From Apostichopus japonicus (Eukaryota > Echinodermata > Holothuroidea > Aspidochirotida > Stichopodidae): DNA of 60,000 nt. The position numbers were made by a program, and so were the translations under genes. This document shows positions 36,301 to 48,300 of this stretch, piece by piece (the first letter of the stretch is position 1; every line of letters begins with the position of its first letter). Where the stretch lies: positions 8,618,001-8,678,000 of the forward strand of contig NC_092561.1 in assembly GCF_037975245.1 (NCBI RefSeq). The letters are read 5' to 3'. The notes beneath the pieces are model-generated. The model did not search any database. It had not been told where the DNA came from and saw only the letters and a program-made list of their open reading frames with translations.

Positions 36301-39300
36301 TTGTTGGGTGAATATACCGCTAGATGTTCCCGCCACTACGATGCGGATATTGTATATTTCTCCCGGTATTAAGTCTTGGACCGTTCGCGTTGCTACGGCG
36401 TGTCTCCGATCGGTCACCTGATAGAGATGCTCGTACGGCATTGGTTCCCTCTCTCTTACTTTCCATATGTAAATTAGGTAACTAGATGCACGGGTGTCGG
36501 TAGTTTCTGGCCATGCTAATTTAATGGATGTGGTCGTCACCGAACGGACGTAAATTCGGTTCTCTGGTACACTCGCTGTCACGATCCAGAAATAGATAGA
36601 CATTGAATTGTAAAAAAAATTATAATAATAAAAAAAAATAATATTAAAAAAACCCATAAAAAATAAATAAAAATAATAATAAATAAAAATAAATAAATAA
36701 AATTAAATAAAACAAAATGGAAATCTACTTAAATATGACGTGTTTCTTAAGGTAGTCTAAGTTGTGCTTTCGTCCCCATGAACTAATATCATAGGAGGAA
36801 TAGGAAGTGGAGAGGGGTCGTCGGGAATTTAGATTCCATGTCATAGAAATGGAGACAGGGAGGGAGGGAGGGCCGAGGGGTTCGAGGAGGGAATGGGATT
36901 ATTTTTGGAGGTATTATATGATTATATTGCACCATCCCTGTAGATGCTCACACACACACCACAAATCCATTACAGAAATATTTAAGGCAATGTCCTTTTC
37001 TCCCTTTAATTGCACTACATACGAGGCCGAATCAACTACTGAACGCCACCACTATCTGATTTGACTTTGCAATCAGTTTGATTCTCTTTAGTATAGCACT
37101 GGGCAAGCAGCATGCAAGTCCTCACTACTTGTCAAACCTCACAGACTCACACCTTCGAAAATAAGGGTGAGAGGTGGGACTGGGGTAGGGGGATATGAAG
37201 GGTGTATAGACATCATCGTATATAATGGCCTGCCAAAACATTTATTGCATACTTTGAAGTACGGTCGAATAAGTTTAATACTTGTCGCATGCTAGTTTCT
37301 CACCCTTGATGAAGACACCAAAAGTGCAAACGGCTTCGTTCTGGGCTTGGTCACGTGCGATGTATGACACCATCGTACGACCCAATTGAAATCGATGACC
37401 AGGATGAAATTGTGACGTCATCTCCACGTGACCGGAATTATCGTTCGGGGAAGGGGTCTTCCATTCCACGGCGCGACTCCTCGTCGATCCGGGTGACAGA
37501 GCGATGATATCCAAAGGGCAGTCATTGATCACAGGTACTTCCGTATCTAGAGGGGATTAAAGATAAAGAACAGAAACTTCCATATCTAGAGGGGATTACG
37601 GACAAAAAAAGAAACTTCCATATCTAGAGGGGATTAAGGATGAAGAAAAGAAACTTTCAAACTGGTAGCGTGAACGGATTTGGATATGAACGGATAGGAA
37701 GGAGCACTGGCGGATCCAAGGGGGGGGGGCCAAGGGGGGCCATGGCCCCCCCAAAGGTGAGCCAAAAAGTGTGTCCGAACATCCGCTAAATCATATGATT
37801 GGAAATAAAAAAAATCGAGAGGAATAACAGTGGTAGACTAGTCTAAACCTTTTCGTTTTCTGGTTTAAAATTAAATGCAGAGCTCCCAACTGACCCGCAA
37901 TTCGCGGGAATTAGACCCGCATTCTAACACCCAAACCCGCTGACCCGCACAAGCGTCCGAAAAAACCGCATTGTAATTGTCAAGTATACATAAAAAAATT
38001 TGCATCAAATCTTGACTTAGCAACCATCATTTCTTTAGCATTTAGCATAATAGAGTATAAAATCTCCTTTACAGCATCATTTGAACCTCAAATTAGCCTA
38101 TATTTCTTTTCATTGGGGCGAGCAGGGAACATTTTCATGCCACGGGAAAGAATGAATTATCACCTATTATACAACACCTAACTATATTCCGGCCATTTCG
38201 TCCCCGTTTTCGCGTAGTGGCGAACGTGCACTTTTGGCGAAATTGAGTTAAATATTGTTCTTACCTACTTCGAGGGTGAAGAATCGGTTGAGCCGGGTTA
38301 GAAGTTTTAAAACTGTCTATTGTTTTCGTTTTTTCTGACTCATTTTTGACGAATGTCCACCTAAGACCCACTCTCGTTTTCACATACTGACGAATACTTT
38401 AGTCATCATTACAACCACTCAGTAACACTATTTGTCTAAGGTCCATGCATTTTTGCATATCGACGAATATTACCCTTTGGAACAAGCCGAACATAACAAC
38501 CATGCCATACTGACTTGAGAACCAACTAACTGCCATTTGAAAACACCCAGGATTATGGGAAGGTAATATCTTTATTAGTTCACCTCGTCATTTAATTGAT
38601 TAATACAGTATTCACATACTACGGAAGCGCAGAAGGGACATGGTGATGAAAGAGAAACAAACTCGTCAAAATGACAAAATTCGGAAAAAAGACGTTTTGC
38701 CGAGTTTAACAACTCGTCAAAACGACAAAATTATTAAATTTGCCGAGATGCAACAAGTCGTCAAAATGACAAAATTTTGAAAATTGACGTTTTGCCGAGA
38801 TACAACAAGTCGTCAAAATGACAAAAATTTGAATCTCAACGTTTTGCCGAGATACAGCATGTCGTCAAAATGACAAAATATTGAAAATTGACGTTTTGCT
38901 GAGATACAACAAGTCGTCAAAATGAATGAAATCTGAATGTTAACGTTTAGCCGAAATATAACAAGTCGCCAAAATGAAAAAGATCTGAAAATTGACGTTT
39001 TGTTGAGATACGACAACTCGTCAAAATGAGAACAATCTGAAAATTGACGTTTTGCCGAGATACAAATCGTCAAATCGTTACAAATGTAACATCTCCCTAA
39101 AGAAGTACGGTTTCTCTTAGCTGTTGGCGGCTTTGCTCATCACGAGCATTACTCTAGCCTAACTTAAAACTACCTTTTTCTAGCTAAGTAATACCTAGTT
39201 ACATAATTGAAGGTCACATACTTTTACATGAAACTTTGGAAGGTACTAGCATAGTTTATACTAAGTAGTTACTTTGCTACAAAGGACGAGGAGGGGGGGG

Positions 39301-42300
39301 GGGGGGGGCGTTTAGACCGAATTACTAGAAAATCTGTATAGCAATCTTTAATACTGTCTTGCCAAATGCTTCAATTAATGAAGGATCTTTTACGATTTAT
39401 CAAAGAAACATGGCTTATTCATTGGCTGACACAATTTCTTCAAGGATGGCCCAGACAAGTAAGGTTGGATAAAGGGTTATCGGATAAAGGTTGGTGTGCC
39501 TTGGGGTGGGAGGGGGGGGGGGGGTCCATTATATGCTATATTATTTACTATATATACTGATGAAATTAGGTCAAACTCACACATTTCTATAACAAAATAT
39601 GCCGATGATACTGCTGTATCATGTACAATTCATAAGAGCTCTGTTGAAACTGACCAATGAAATTTTCAGTGTTCTGTAAATGACATAGTTCCAACATGTG
39701 ACCGCAAGACTTTATTGCGTAACTCCCCCCCCCCCCCCCCCCAAAAAAAAATAAGGGAAATTTGTTTTTGAAAATAAACCATAAAACATGAAGGTCTCAT
39801 TCTATCAAGGTCGCAACGTATTATTATTATTATTGAGGGATCTGATGTGGCTAGAACCTCCAAAACTGAGTACTGGGAGTATACAGTGACGACAGTTTGA
39901 CCTTTTCTTGCAAAGCATTAAGGTATTAAAAAAGTATATTATATAGTATCTAGTGTGGCTTACGTTGTGTCTTTCTTTAACCAAAATGCTAAGGAAAATG
40001 TTTTCAATACTATTATTCTACCCTGGCACATGTGATCTATACAGTGCCTGCCTGGTACCATTTTATATTGCAAAAAAAAAAGCAAAGAAAAGAAGAATGA
40101 AGTTTCTTAAATACACATCATCTATATTAATTTAGAATACAATATACTTTTAGAAAAAGTAAATGCTGCTGCAAGACCTGAGTTTACAAGAATGGCTAAT
40201 AAGATTTACAGTGATCAGAATAACCCTTTGTATACTGTACTGAAAACTCTCCTGACAAATCCAGCAGAAATCTAAGAAATCCACACAAAATACCGAACGT
40301 AAGTTTACAGCAACTCATTTATTTACCGTGCTGTTCGAGCACTTAGAATGTTTGTTATAGTTTGTTTGTTATATCGTTTTATGTAATAACTTTTGTATAA
40401 GTAGATGTATTTTATATGATATCCTATCATCTTGACATTTTCTCCCTTTTTATATTAGTTATTCTTGGACTGTTTGGTATCCTATCATCTTAAAAAAAAC
40501 TTTTATATGAGTTATTCTTCTTGTTGAGGTGTTATATGACTCCTCTCTATAATTTTTATATGTATACTGGAAGGAAATAAAAAGAAGGAACAACATACTA
40601 CAGTACATCTTGGAAACACTTGAACAATGGCACAGTTATTTCCTTCTTTAAATCTGAGGATTCACACGAGGTTGGGTTGGATATTATGAATGTGCCTGTG
40701 AGCGTAAGAAATTTTTTATATGTATACTGGAAGGGAATAAAAAGAAGGAACAACATACTATAGTACAACTTGGAAACACTTGAACAATTGCACAGTTGTT
40801 GGGTTGGTTATTATGAATGTGCCTGTGAGCGTAATAAAATTTCACATTCCGTTTAAGGGGATAGTATAGTGGAATAGCTTCCAAAAGCGTTTGAAGGATA
40901 CTTAGAAACTATCGTCAGAGACATTTCACGTAATACACTAACTTGAAAATGAAGAATTGCACACAATTTTCCGTAGTCTGTGTGCTTTATAAGAGTTCCA
41001 ACTTAACAGATTACGCCACTGGAACTATTATTTTTGCAACTGCATGTGTTCACATTTCATCATATACCTTGTCTATTTTATACATTATAGAAAATGGTGG
41101 GGGTTCTTTAAAATAAATAGGACCAATATATAACCATTTCAGCAGCCGGCTCTCTTTGCCCTCCCTACCTCAACATCTCTCTATCCGACACCCTACATTT
41201 CACCCAAGAAACACATACTAAAACACTTACATCCGCCCATAACCCATACAAATTCCTTGTCTATTTTATACATTGCAACAAAACGTGGGCGTTCTTTTTA
41301 ATTAATAAGACCAATATACCACCATTTCAACAGCCGGCTCTCCTTGCCCTATACACCACCTCCCCTCGTCATATCCGACTCCATCCATGTCACTCAAGAA
41401 AAACATACTAAAACACGTATGTTGATACCTGCGTATAACCCATTCCTTGTCTATTTTATACATTAAAGTAAACCGTGGACATTCTTTTTAAAATTATTAA
41501 GTCCAATGTACCACCCCTTCGATTATTTTCTTCTATCGTAAGGTTATTCCACCTAACCCCCCCCCCCTTCCTCTCCCCATGTGACAGTGAACATTCACGG
41601 TGTACCCTATGGCTACTACACACAAAAGTGACGAATACAAGTCTGTGACAGGACGAAACCTCAAAATTTAGTTCTAGCACAGTGATCAATGTGTGGCGAA
41701 TGTCTAAAATTAACTGAAAATGACATGACATAACGACGAAAATGTTTACACTAAAATTACTACTATGTAAGAAATTTCAGCAACAAACATGAGAACTCAA
41801 AGTTCTATTTGTTATATTTAAAATATTGACAACTTTCGGTAAAAAAAGGTCCTCTTTTAGTTACGCTATACTAAAGTCAAAATATGAAAATCTTTAGAAC
41901 GCGTTTTCTCAAAACTCACATTTTGAACATTCTTCACTACGCCAGAACGAGGACGATTTGATTGGTCAATTCTCGTCGATTGCATGCAAAATCCGCTCTA
42001 TTGCACGCTATGAAGATAGAACCATGCCTTATACTTTTTTGGTAGCACTTTTTTCAATGGTAAGAGAGCAGAGAAACCTGTCTGTTCAAAGCAATCTGTT
42101 GCATGTGTGCATTTTACATCCAATTATATCCAAATTTGAAGGTGTTGTATAAAACAAATAATGAATGGTGATTTGTTCCATTCAACTCGGCTGCGCCTCG
42201 TTGAATGGAACATTCCATTTTTCAACTCATGAAATATTGGAACTATTGCACTCATAACCATTCATTATTTGTATACTATTCAATTTATTGATGTTACACA

Positions 42301-45300
42301 CAAAAAAATGCATATTTCTCAGAAAATTTTGGGTGACAAAAGCCTTTCTAAGTGCCACCATTTTACATGTAGGCATCACCAGGATTCCAAAAAAAATTCA
42401 AAAGGGGAGGGGGACACCCCCTCCCCTTATACCCCTCCCCCAGGACGGCGATTCGTGGCATGGACCAGCATTTGCCTTCTCAAGAGTTGGGAGCTATGTA
42501 AATGTATGAGCATGAGGATTTACAGTGTAACACCATTTTGCAGTTACAGGCTGGTTGTAAGAAATTTATAACCTATGAGAAATCAAATTTCTTGAGAAAG
42601 ATGATCTCAACTTTGTTTTATAAATATTTTAGAAAATTACACCTGGGAAACATTTTTTTAGAAGTAAATTAACATCACCATTGTACACTTTTGTCGCACC
42701 AAATTGCATCTGAGGGCATTCAGAAATAGAAAATTTTCCAAAAGGAAGGGGGTCACCCCCTCCCCTTAGACCCCTCCCCCATATCACTCTAATGCCACTT
42801 TGGCCCCCCCAAACAATGGCCCTGGATCCGCCAGTGGGAAGGAGGAGTATTCGGGAACCAAGAAAGTTTAAAGGGCGGGAAGGGGAATGGTGAATTCTTG
42901 TGGGCAACATAAAGAGAAACAATTTCGAGGGACTGTGGAATCCTCTTTGATACTTATTATTGAATGGATGACTGTGGAAGCATTTGTCCCCGTTGTCCAA
43001 AGTTACTTGCAGGATTAGTGTCTTCCTCAGTTTGCCTCGACCCCCCCCCCTCCCCTCCAAAAAAAAAAAACCCAGCATCTCCACCACAAACATAATGAAA
43101 AAACAAGAACAAAACGAACAAAAGCAACAACAGTTTTATTCACTAAAACGTTTGGTTTTTTTCTTTCCTGGTTTTGAAGCTCATGCAGTATAACAAGTTA
43201 GCATCTGATATTCGAACCCTTGTGCAATAATAAAAATTACGTGAAAAAGTTAAAAGAAGAAAAAAAAAGAATAATAATAACATAAAAAAATGGACTTACC
43301 AAGAACAGTCACATTAAATATACATTTTCCTTTATTTCCCGCCTCGTCCTCTGCTGTGTACGTCACTTCCGTGTAACCAATCATAAACGGGTCTTCTTTT
43401 TCGTGAGTGGATTCAACTTCATCGACAGCCACATTATCTTGAAAGAGCGGATCAGTCCATGTAACGCCAGTGGCGTAGTTCTGTCCCTCGTCGGCCGAAG
43501 CTGTCACCGTCGCGGGACAGTGTAATGCACGCGGGGATTCTGTATCTATACACGAGAAACCACAACAGGAAAGTCTAGCCTGTTCTACGATTTTCTTTTT
43601 TTTTTTTAATCACAGATCATGCACAATCGCTGAACACTGGTTTGTTGCTAGATCACCAGGAACCTCAACAAGGACTTGAAACGGGGGAAGGGGGAGGGAT
43701 AGGGTGCATGGTTCAAATCAATGACAATTGGAATTGCTGTATGTAGCACTGAGCAACCCCACCCCCTAAAAAGTATTGTTGTGAACATGATTGATTTAAT
43801 AGCTCATAACCCCAGCCCCTTCCCCTCCCTGTGCTGTTTCGAGAGCTTGATCAAACTGCTTCAGAGGTAACCATGCCAACCGTGTAGATGGTTGGCAGTC
43901 GATATGTGGCATATACTAATTTTTATCCATCAGGTATCACTTATAGAACCCTTTCCTGTAGTCACAAAAACGTGTATTTTGACTCCATTAAAACTTGTTA
44001 AAAATATTCCTTTTAGTTTCTTTGCCGCTTTACAAATTCGGTTTCCTGTCTTATGGCACAGCATTTCAAAACAGGATTTCCAAATATGACAATGTATTGG
44101 GTGCAGATACTGTCAGTGCATGTTGCATTTTAATATTACTTTATTTTGTGTTAGAGATACAACCCTTTATCGGTATAGGAATTTCCTTAGGTGGAAGTTG
44201 ATGGGCTAAACAAACATTTATGGGGGGAAAAATGAGACCCGTAGTCCCCAATAACGTGTTTTTGGAAATAATTTAGACTTCCCACAGTATATCTCAGATA
44301 TACATGGATAAAAAGTATTGCAAAAATCGCACTTTTTTGTCAATTTGTAGATATTGTGAAACATCGATCTATAAATTTCTTACGTAAAATTGTTAAAACC
44401 GTCTTACCTATTACTCGAATTTTGAAGACACATTGAAGACTTGTAGTTGCACGATGAGACGGCAAGGAATATGTGACCATTGTGTCACCCAAGTAAAATC
44501 TGTAAAAGAAGAAATCAATTATCTGCTAGATAACGCAATAGTTGGTGGCGCAGACACGAGATAGTTAACTACGGTAAAAAAAATGCAAAATAGTTCACCA
44601 CTTTTTTGTTATGCTACATGATTGGTGGCAGGTATATGCCTTTCATCTTCTGTATTTGCCTGCAAATACGCAGTATTGTAGTGCGCGTGGAGTGCTTGCA
44701 TTGTTAGGAAGAACTTTTCGGTTGTTCATGGTGTTATGTTTTTGGGCGGACAACATACCAGTGAGTATATGGTCATATTGTAGTTACCTACAAAGTGAGG
44801 GCGCTTGTGACATGCTCAGAACAAGTTGGCCACGCAGCTAGCCTCTGCAAATATACAGAGACTATATAAAACTTTAAGTTTCAACGTCCTGTCATGTAGG
44901 TATCGTTCACTTGGCAAGTAATGCCAATATTGTAGCGCGCACGCGCACTTTCATAAAAAACATGTACTTTGCAGGTCACTAATAAATACCAAACCCCAAA
45001 ATGCTAAAGCAATTGCCATGAAAGAATTCAAAGGTACTTTCCAAGAAGTTTAGATCATTCAAGTTATTCTTGGCAGACACTCTCGAATGCTTTCAATTAG
45101 ATAATTACATGTCCCACTGTGTATAAACCATTGCAAGAGATCGGAGTATGTGTGGACGTGGCAGTTTACACATGAATGATCATTACATCACTTCTGGCTT
45201 GCTTGGTGATTGACAAAACTAATGATCTTTATACTATATAATCAGTAAACCATAAACCAATAAGGTACGTAACTTTCCTCATAGTCCTATACCTCCCATC

Positions 45301-48300
45301 ACCTACCTCCCCTTTCCCTTTCCGTCCCGGAAAATGATACCGACAGGACCTCCAAAGTACTTTAACCTATACGTCATAATAATCGTTGTAAGTTTGAAAG
45401 GTAACAACTGATGAAGCTGTTTTTGAGGAGTTTCTTCTCTGCAAAGCTACCCTCCCATCATCACCCACTCCAACTCCACCCAACCATACATCTTGTTTTT
45501 CTGTGTCATCCCAATTATAAATGTAGCAAACTTTTACTCGACTGCAACCCAGTGACACGGTAACATCCCCGCCTGTCACTTTTGAGTTTCTTTTAATCCA
45601 ATTAGTTGCCTGGACGGCGTTCATTGCGAACTTGTTAAAAAGCGCGCAGTGACAGGAAACTGATAAATCAACTGTCAGTGAATAATTCACCCGCAGTCAC
45701 CCTTAACTCTACCAATCACAGCCTGTTGTCTTCCTTAACGACCCATTGTACTACATGGAAGGTGTTAATAACCCTTCCGATCCGCTCATTAGTGTACTAT
45801 TTCGAAGGCTAGCCGTGAAAAGCTAAGGCTAGTTGAGCAGGTTTTTTAATTTCCAATCGGTTAGTCAAGTTTCTTTAACTAATTTACGTACCGTTCAATG
45901 TTCTATTAATAAGACAGGCCTGGTAATTTAATCAACTGAAGATATTGGCATGAAGTTTCTCTAAATTCCAAATCCGACGATGGTACGCTCCATATTGTTT
46001 AGAGGAGATTAACAAGTTCAACAGCCTTGTTCCGGTACAGTACTCTAAAGGTGGGGGGGGGGGGTGTCGGATTTTGTGAGAGTATAGATGAATGTAATAG
46101 GGAAACCACGTAGTGTACCATCATATACCAACATTTTGCGGCAAACATCTAGTTACGAAAACCCGTGTTCACATAAACTAAATGTAAACCTTGTACCGTT
46201 TCTTGATTCAAAATAATTCTTACAGAAGCTATAGGGAACTACACATGCTTAGAAGCAACAGTTCTTCAAATAGTGAGTAAGTGTTTGTACGAGATGTGTA
46301 AATTTAATTTGTAAATGTCGTTAAGGATGCCATTTGAAGGGGAAAAAAAGGCAAACTTTGTGAGGATTTATAGATGCTATGAGGTGAAAACCTCTCTGTC
46401 ATACTTGGGAGGGAGGTGTGTGTGTGTGTGTGTGGGGGGGGGGATATGTACTTCTGAACATGCGCGGTAACTTTTCATTGTCGTGGTTATCTGGTAAATC
46501 TACCCCAATAAAATGATGTGTCAGTTTTCATACGGCGATTCGACCCCGTAATTCAATCCTCAAAATGATTGTCGGCTTTATATATATCACGGATAGTAAC
46601 GCAGAAGGTACCATGGTGGACACATCGGCCTATAGCTTTTTCAGACAACACAATCTAAGCTTTTTTTCTCAAATCAAGTTGAAATGCGATTCGAATCCCT
46701 TGCATTACTGTAAACTGGCTTCAAATCATGAACAGTTAGGGGGTGATCGTAACTGGGGAAGAGTTACATCATATAGAGATGTAACAGAATGTACGCCTTT
46801 TCCATTTTTACCTTTGTCCACTTGTGTGGGATTTTGTGGGGTTCTGTTTTTGGCTATCTGATGTTGTGTAGATAGGTTCGTCCCATCTGACGGTAGCCCA
46901 CGGTTGTCCCGTTTCTGTTGAGCTTTCGATATCGTCAGGACAGTAGGACAGGACAGGTTTTTGAGGTTTGTCTGAGGAAAACAATTAATGAAACGGCTCG
47001 TTTAGGAACAATAATAACTTGCAGATAAAGTATTTAACTGAAAGATCAGAAGTTGTATGTTTCCATTTTCGAATAGGGAAGTGGGGGTGGGGTAGGGATC
47101 AAGAGCATGTTTTACAAAATGCTCGCATTGAGCATGCAGTGCCTGGGAGGAATCTAATGAGGCGGTAAGGTAAGGGTTGAGGTATAAGGAGGTTAGGGAG
47201 AGGGGTCGGAGGGAGTATGGGGTTGCGAGGGGGGGGGGGGGTAAATGGGGGACAGGTTATGGGGTGGCTAAATGGAGCAGAGGATGGGAGGATTAATGTG
47301 AGTGGGTTGTTTGAGGGTTATTGGGGAACTGGTATATGAACGGATGTGCATAATGGTAATGGGAGGGCATACATGGTCAAGGGGAGGTGATGGTTATGAG
47401 AATGGAGATGATGAAGAAGGAAGATGGCAGGATCAAGAAAGAGGGGAGGATGAAATTCGGAACAAGTTTTAACTGAACATATAAGGAGTCAAATTCAGAC
47501 CAAATGAACTGAGCGAGCTTTTATCAATGTTACTATGGCAACAATTACCGATACATTTGAAATGTTAAATTTATTGGTGCTCTGGTGCTTTAACAGTTTA
47601 AAGACTGCCGCTTGAAGTTCATTTATTATCATACAAACTGACCATATATATCACATCTTCTAGTAAGTAATGGAACTAAGGTATATAGCAATATGTTGTG
47701 CATTTAATGAGAAGAAAAAAACCAAATCACTATCTGTATTATAAAGTGATGGAATCGATATACTTTCCAGTACCACCCCTAATTTCCAGTCCCTCTGCCC
47801 ATCAACCGAATAGCTAAAAAAACTCTGTCAAGGATAATAAATAACGCATATAAGTATAAAGAGATCTGTACAAATTCGAGCATAAGTAACTCTGTGAGGT
47901 TATAATTAGACTTGCTCAAGTCTCCGATTTGTCATTGAAATCATGATAGCGTCATATTAAATAAATAGACCAGTGATAGACCAGTGATAGTAAGCCTTTA
48001 GAGCCGTATGATGATCTGTCGAATCAAATTATGCAGGCTGAGCCGTTCGCAATCTACCGCATGCATGAGTTAAAGGGATATTCCGGTGCTAGATATCTTC
48101 ACAATCTGGTTCATTGAGTGTGACCTATTTTGAATGGCTAAATTCTCGCTGTATTTCAGGAAGTCGACAACAGTAGGTGGTCTGTGAAGTCATAGGTATT
48201 CGTTAAAAGTTGTACCCAAGTTCTATCATGTGATATTCGTGTAGAGTTATAATTGAAACCCGGTACATTTGGTACATTTTTTAAGTGCTAAATGCTCTCT

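Larger units (their letters stand above)
37705..42836. mobile_element. 5.1-kb hAT-type element in receptor intron 4 with perfect 8-bp TSD
   Basis: Termini CACTGGCGGATCCA and TGGATCCGCCAGTG are perfect 14-bp inverted repeats. The 8-mer GGAAGGAG lies immediately outside both (37,697-37,704 and 42,837-42,844). Length and duplication fit hAT, but no transposase (no BED finger or hATC dimerisation domain) is readable, so it is non-autonomous or gutted. It contains a LINE fragment, a 52-bp tandem array, a 160-bp duplication and a ~190-bp tandem repeat. Confidence 0.85.

Noticed and set aside
38813-39073. 86-codon frame with repeating HFDDL-type peptide
   Set aside because: Direct product of the ~52-bp tandem array; no independent coding evidence.
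38660-39083. Possible CRISPR array
   Set aside because: Units are continuous tandem repeats without unique spacers, in an animal-type intron, with no cas genes.
39366-40280. Possible live LINE because of the YADD box
   Set aside because: Stops, frameshifts and homopolymer runs break the frame on both sides of the box.
45367-45690. 107-codon minus-strand open frame in receptor intron 2
   Set aside because: No recognisable domain, no splice sites that would join it in phase to neighbouring exons, and exons 2 and 3 already form one HYR domain without it.
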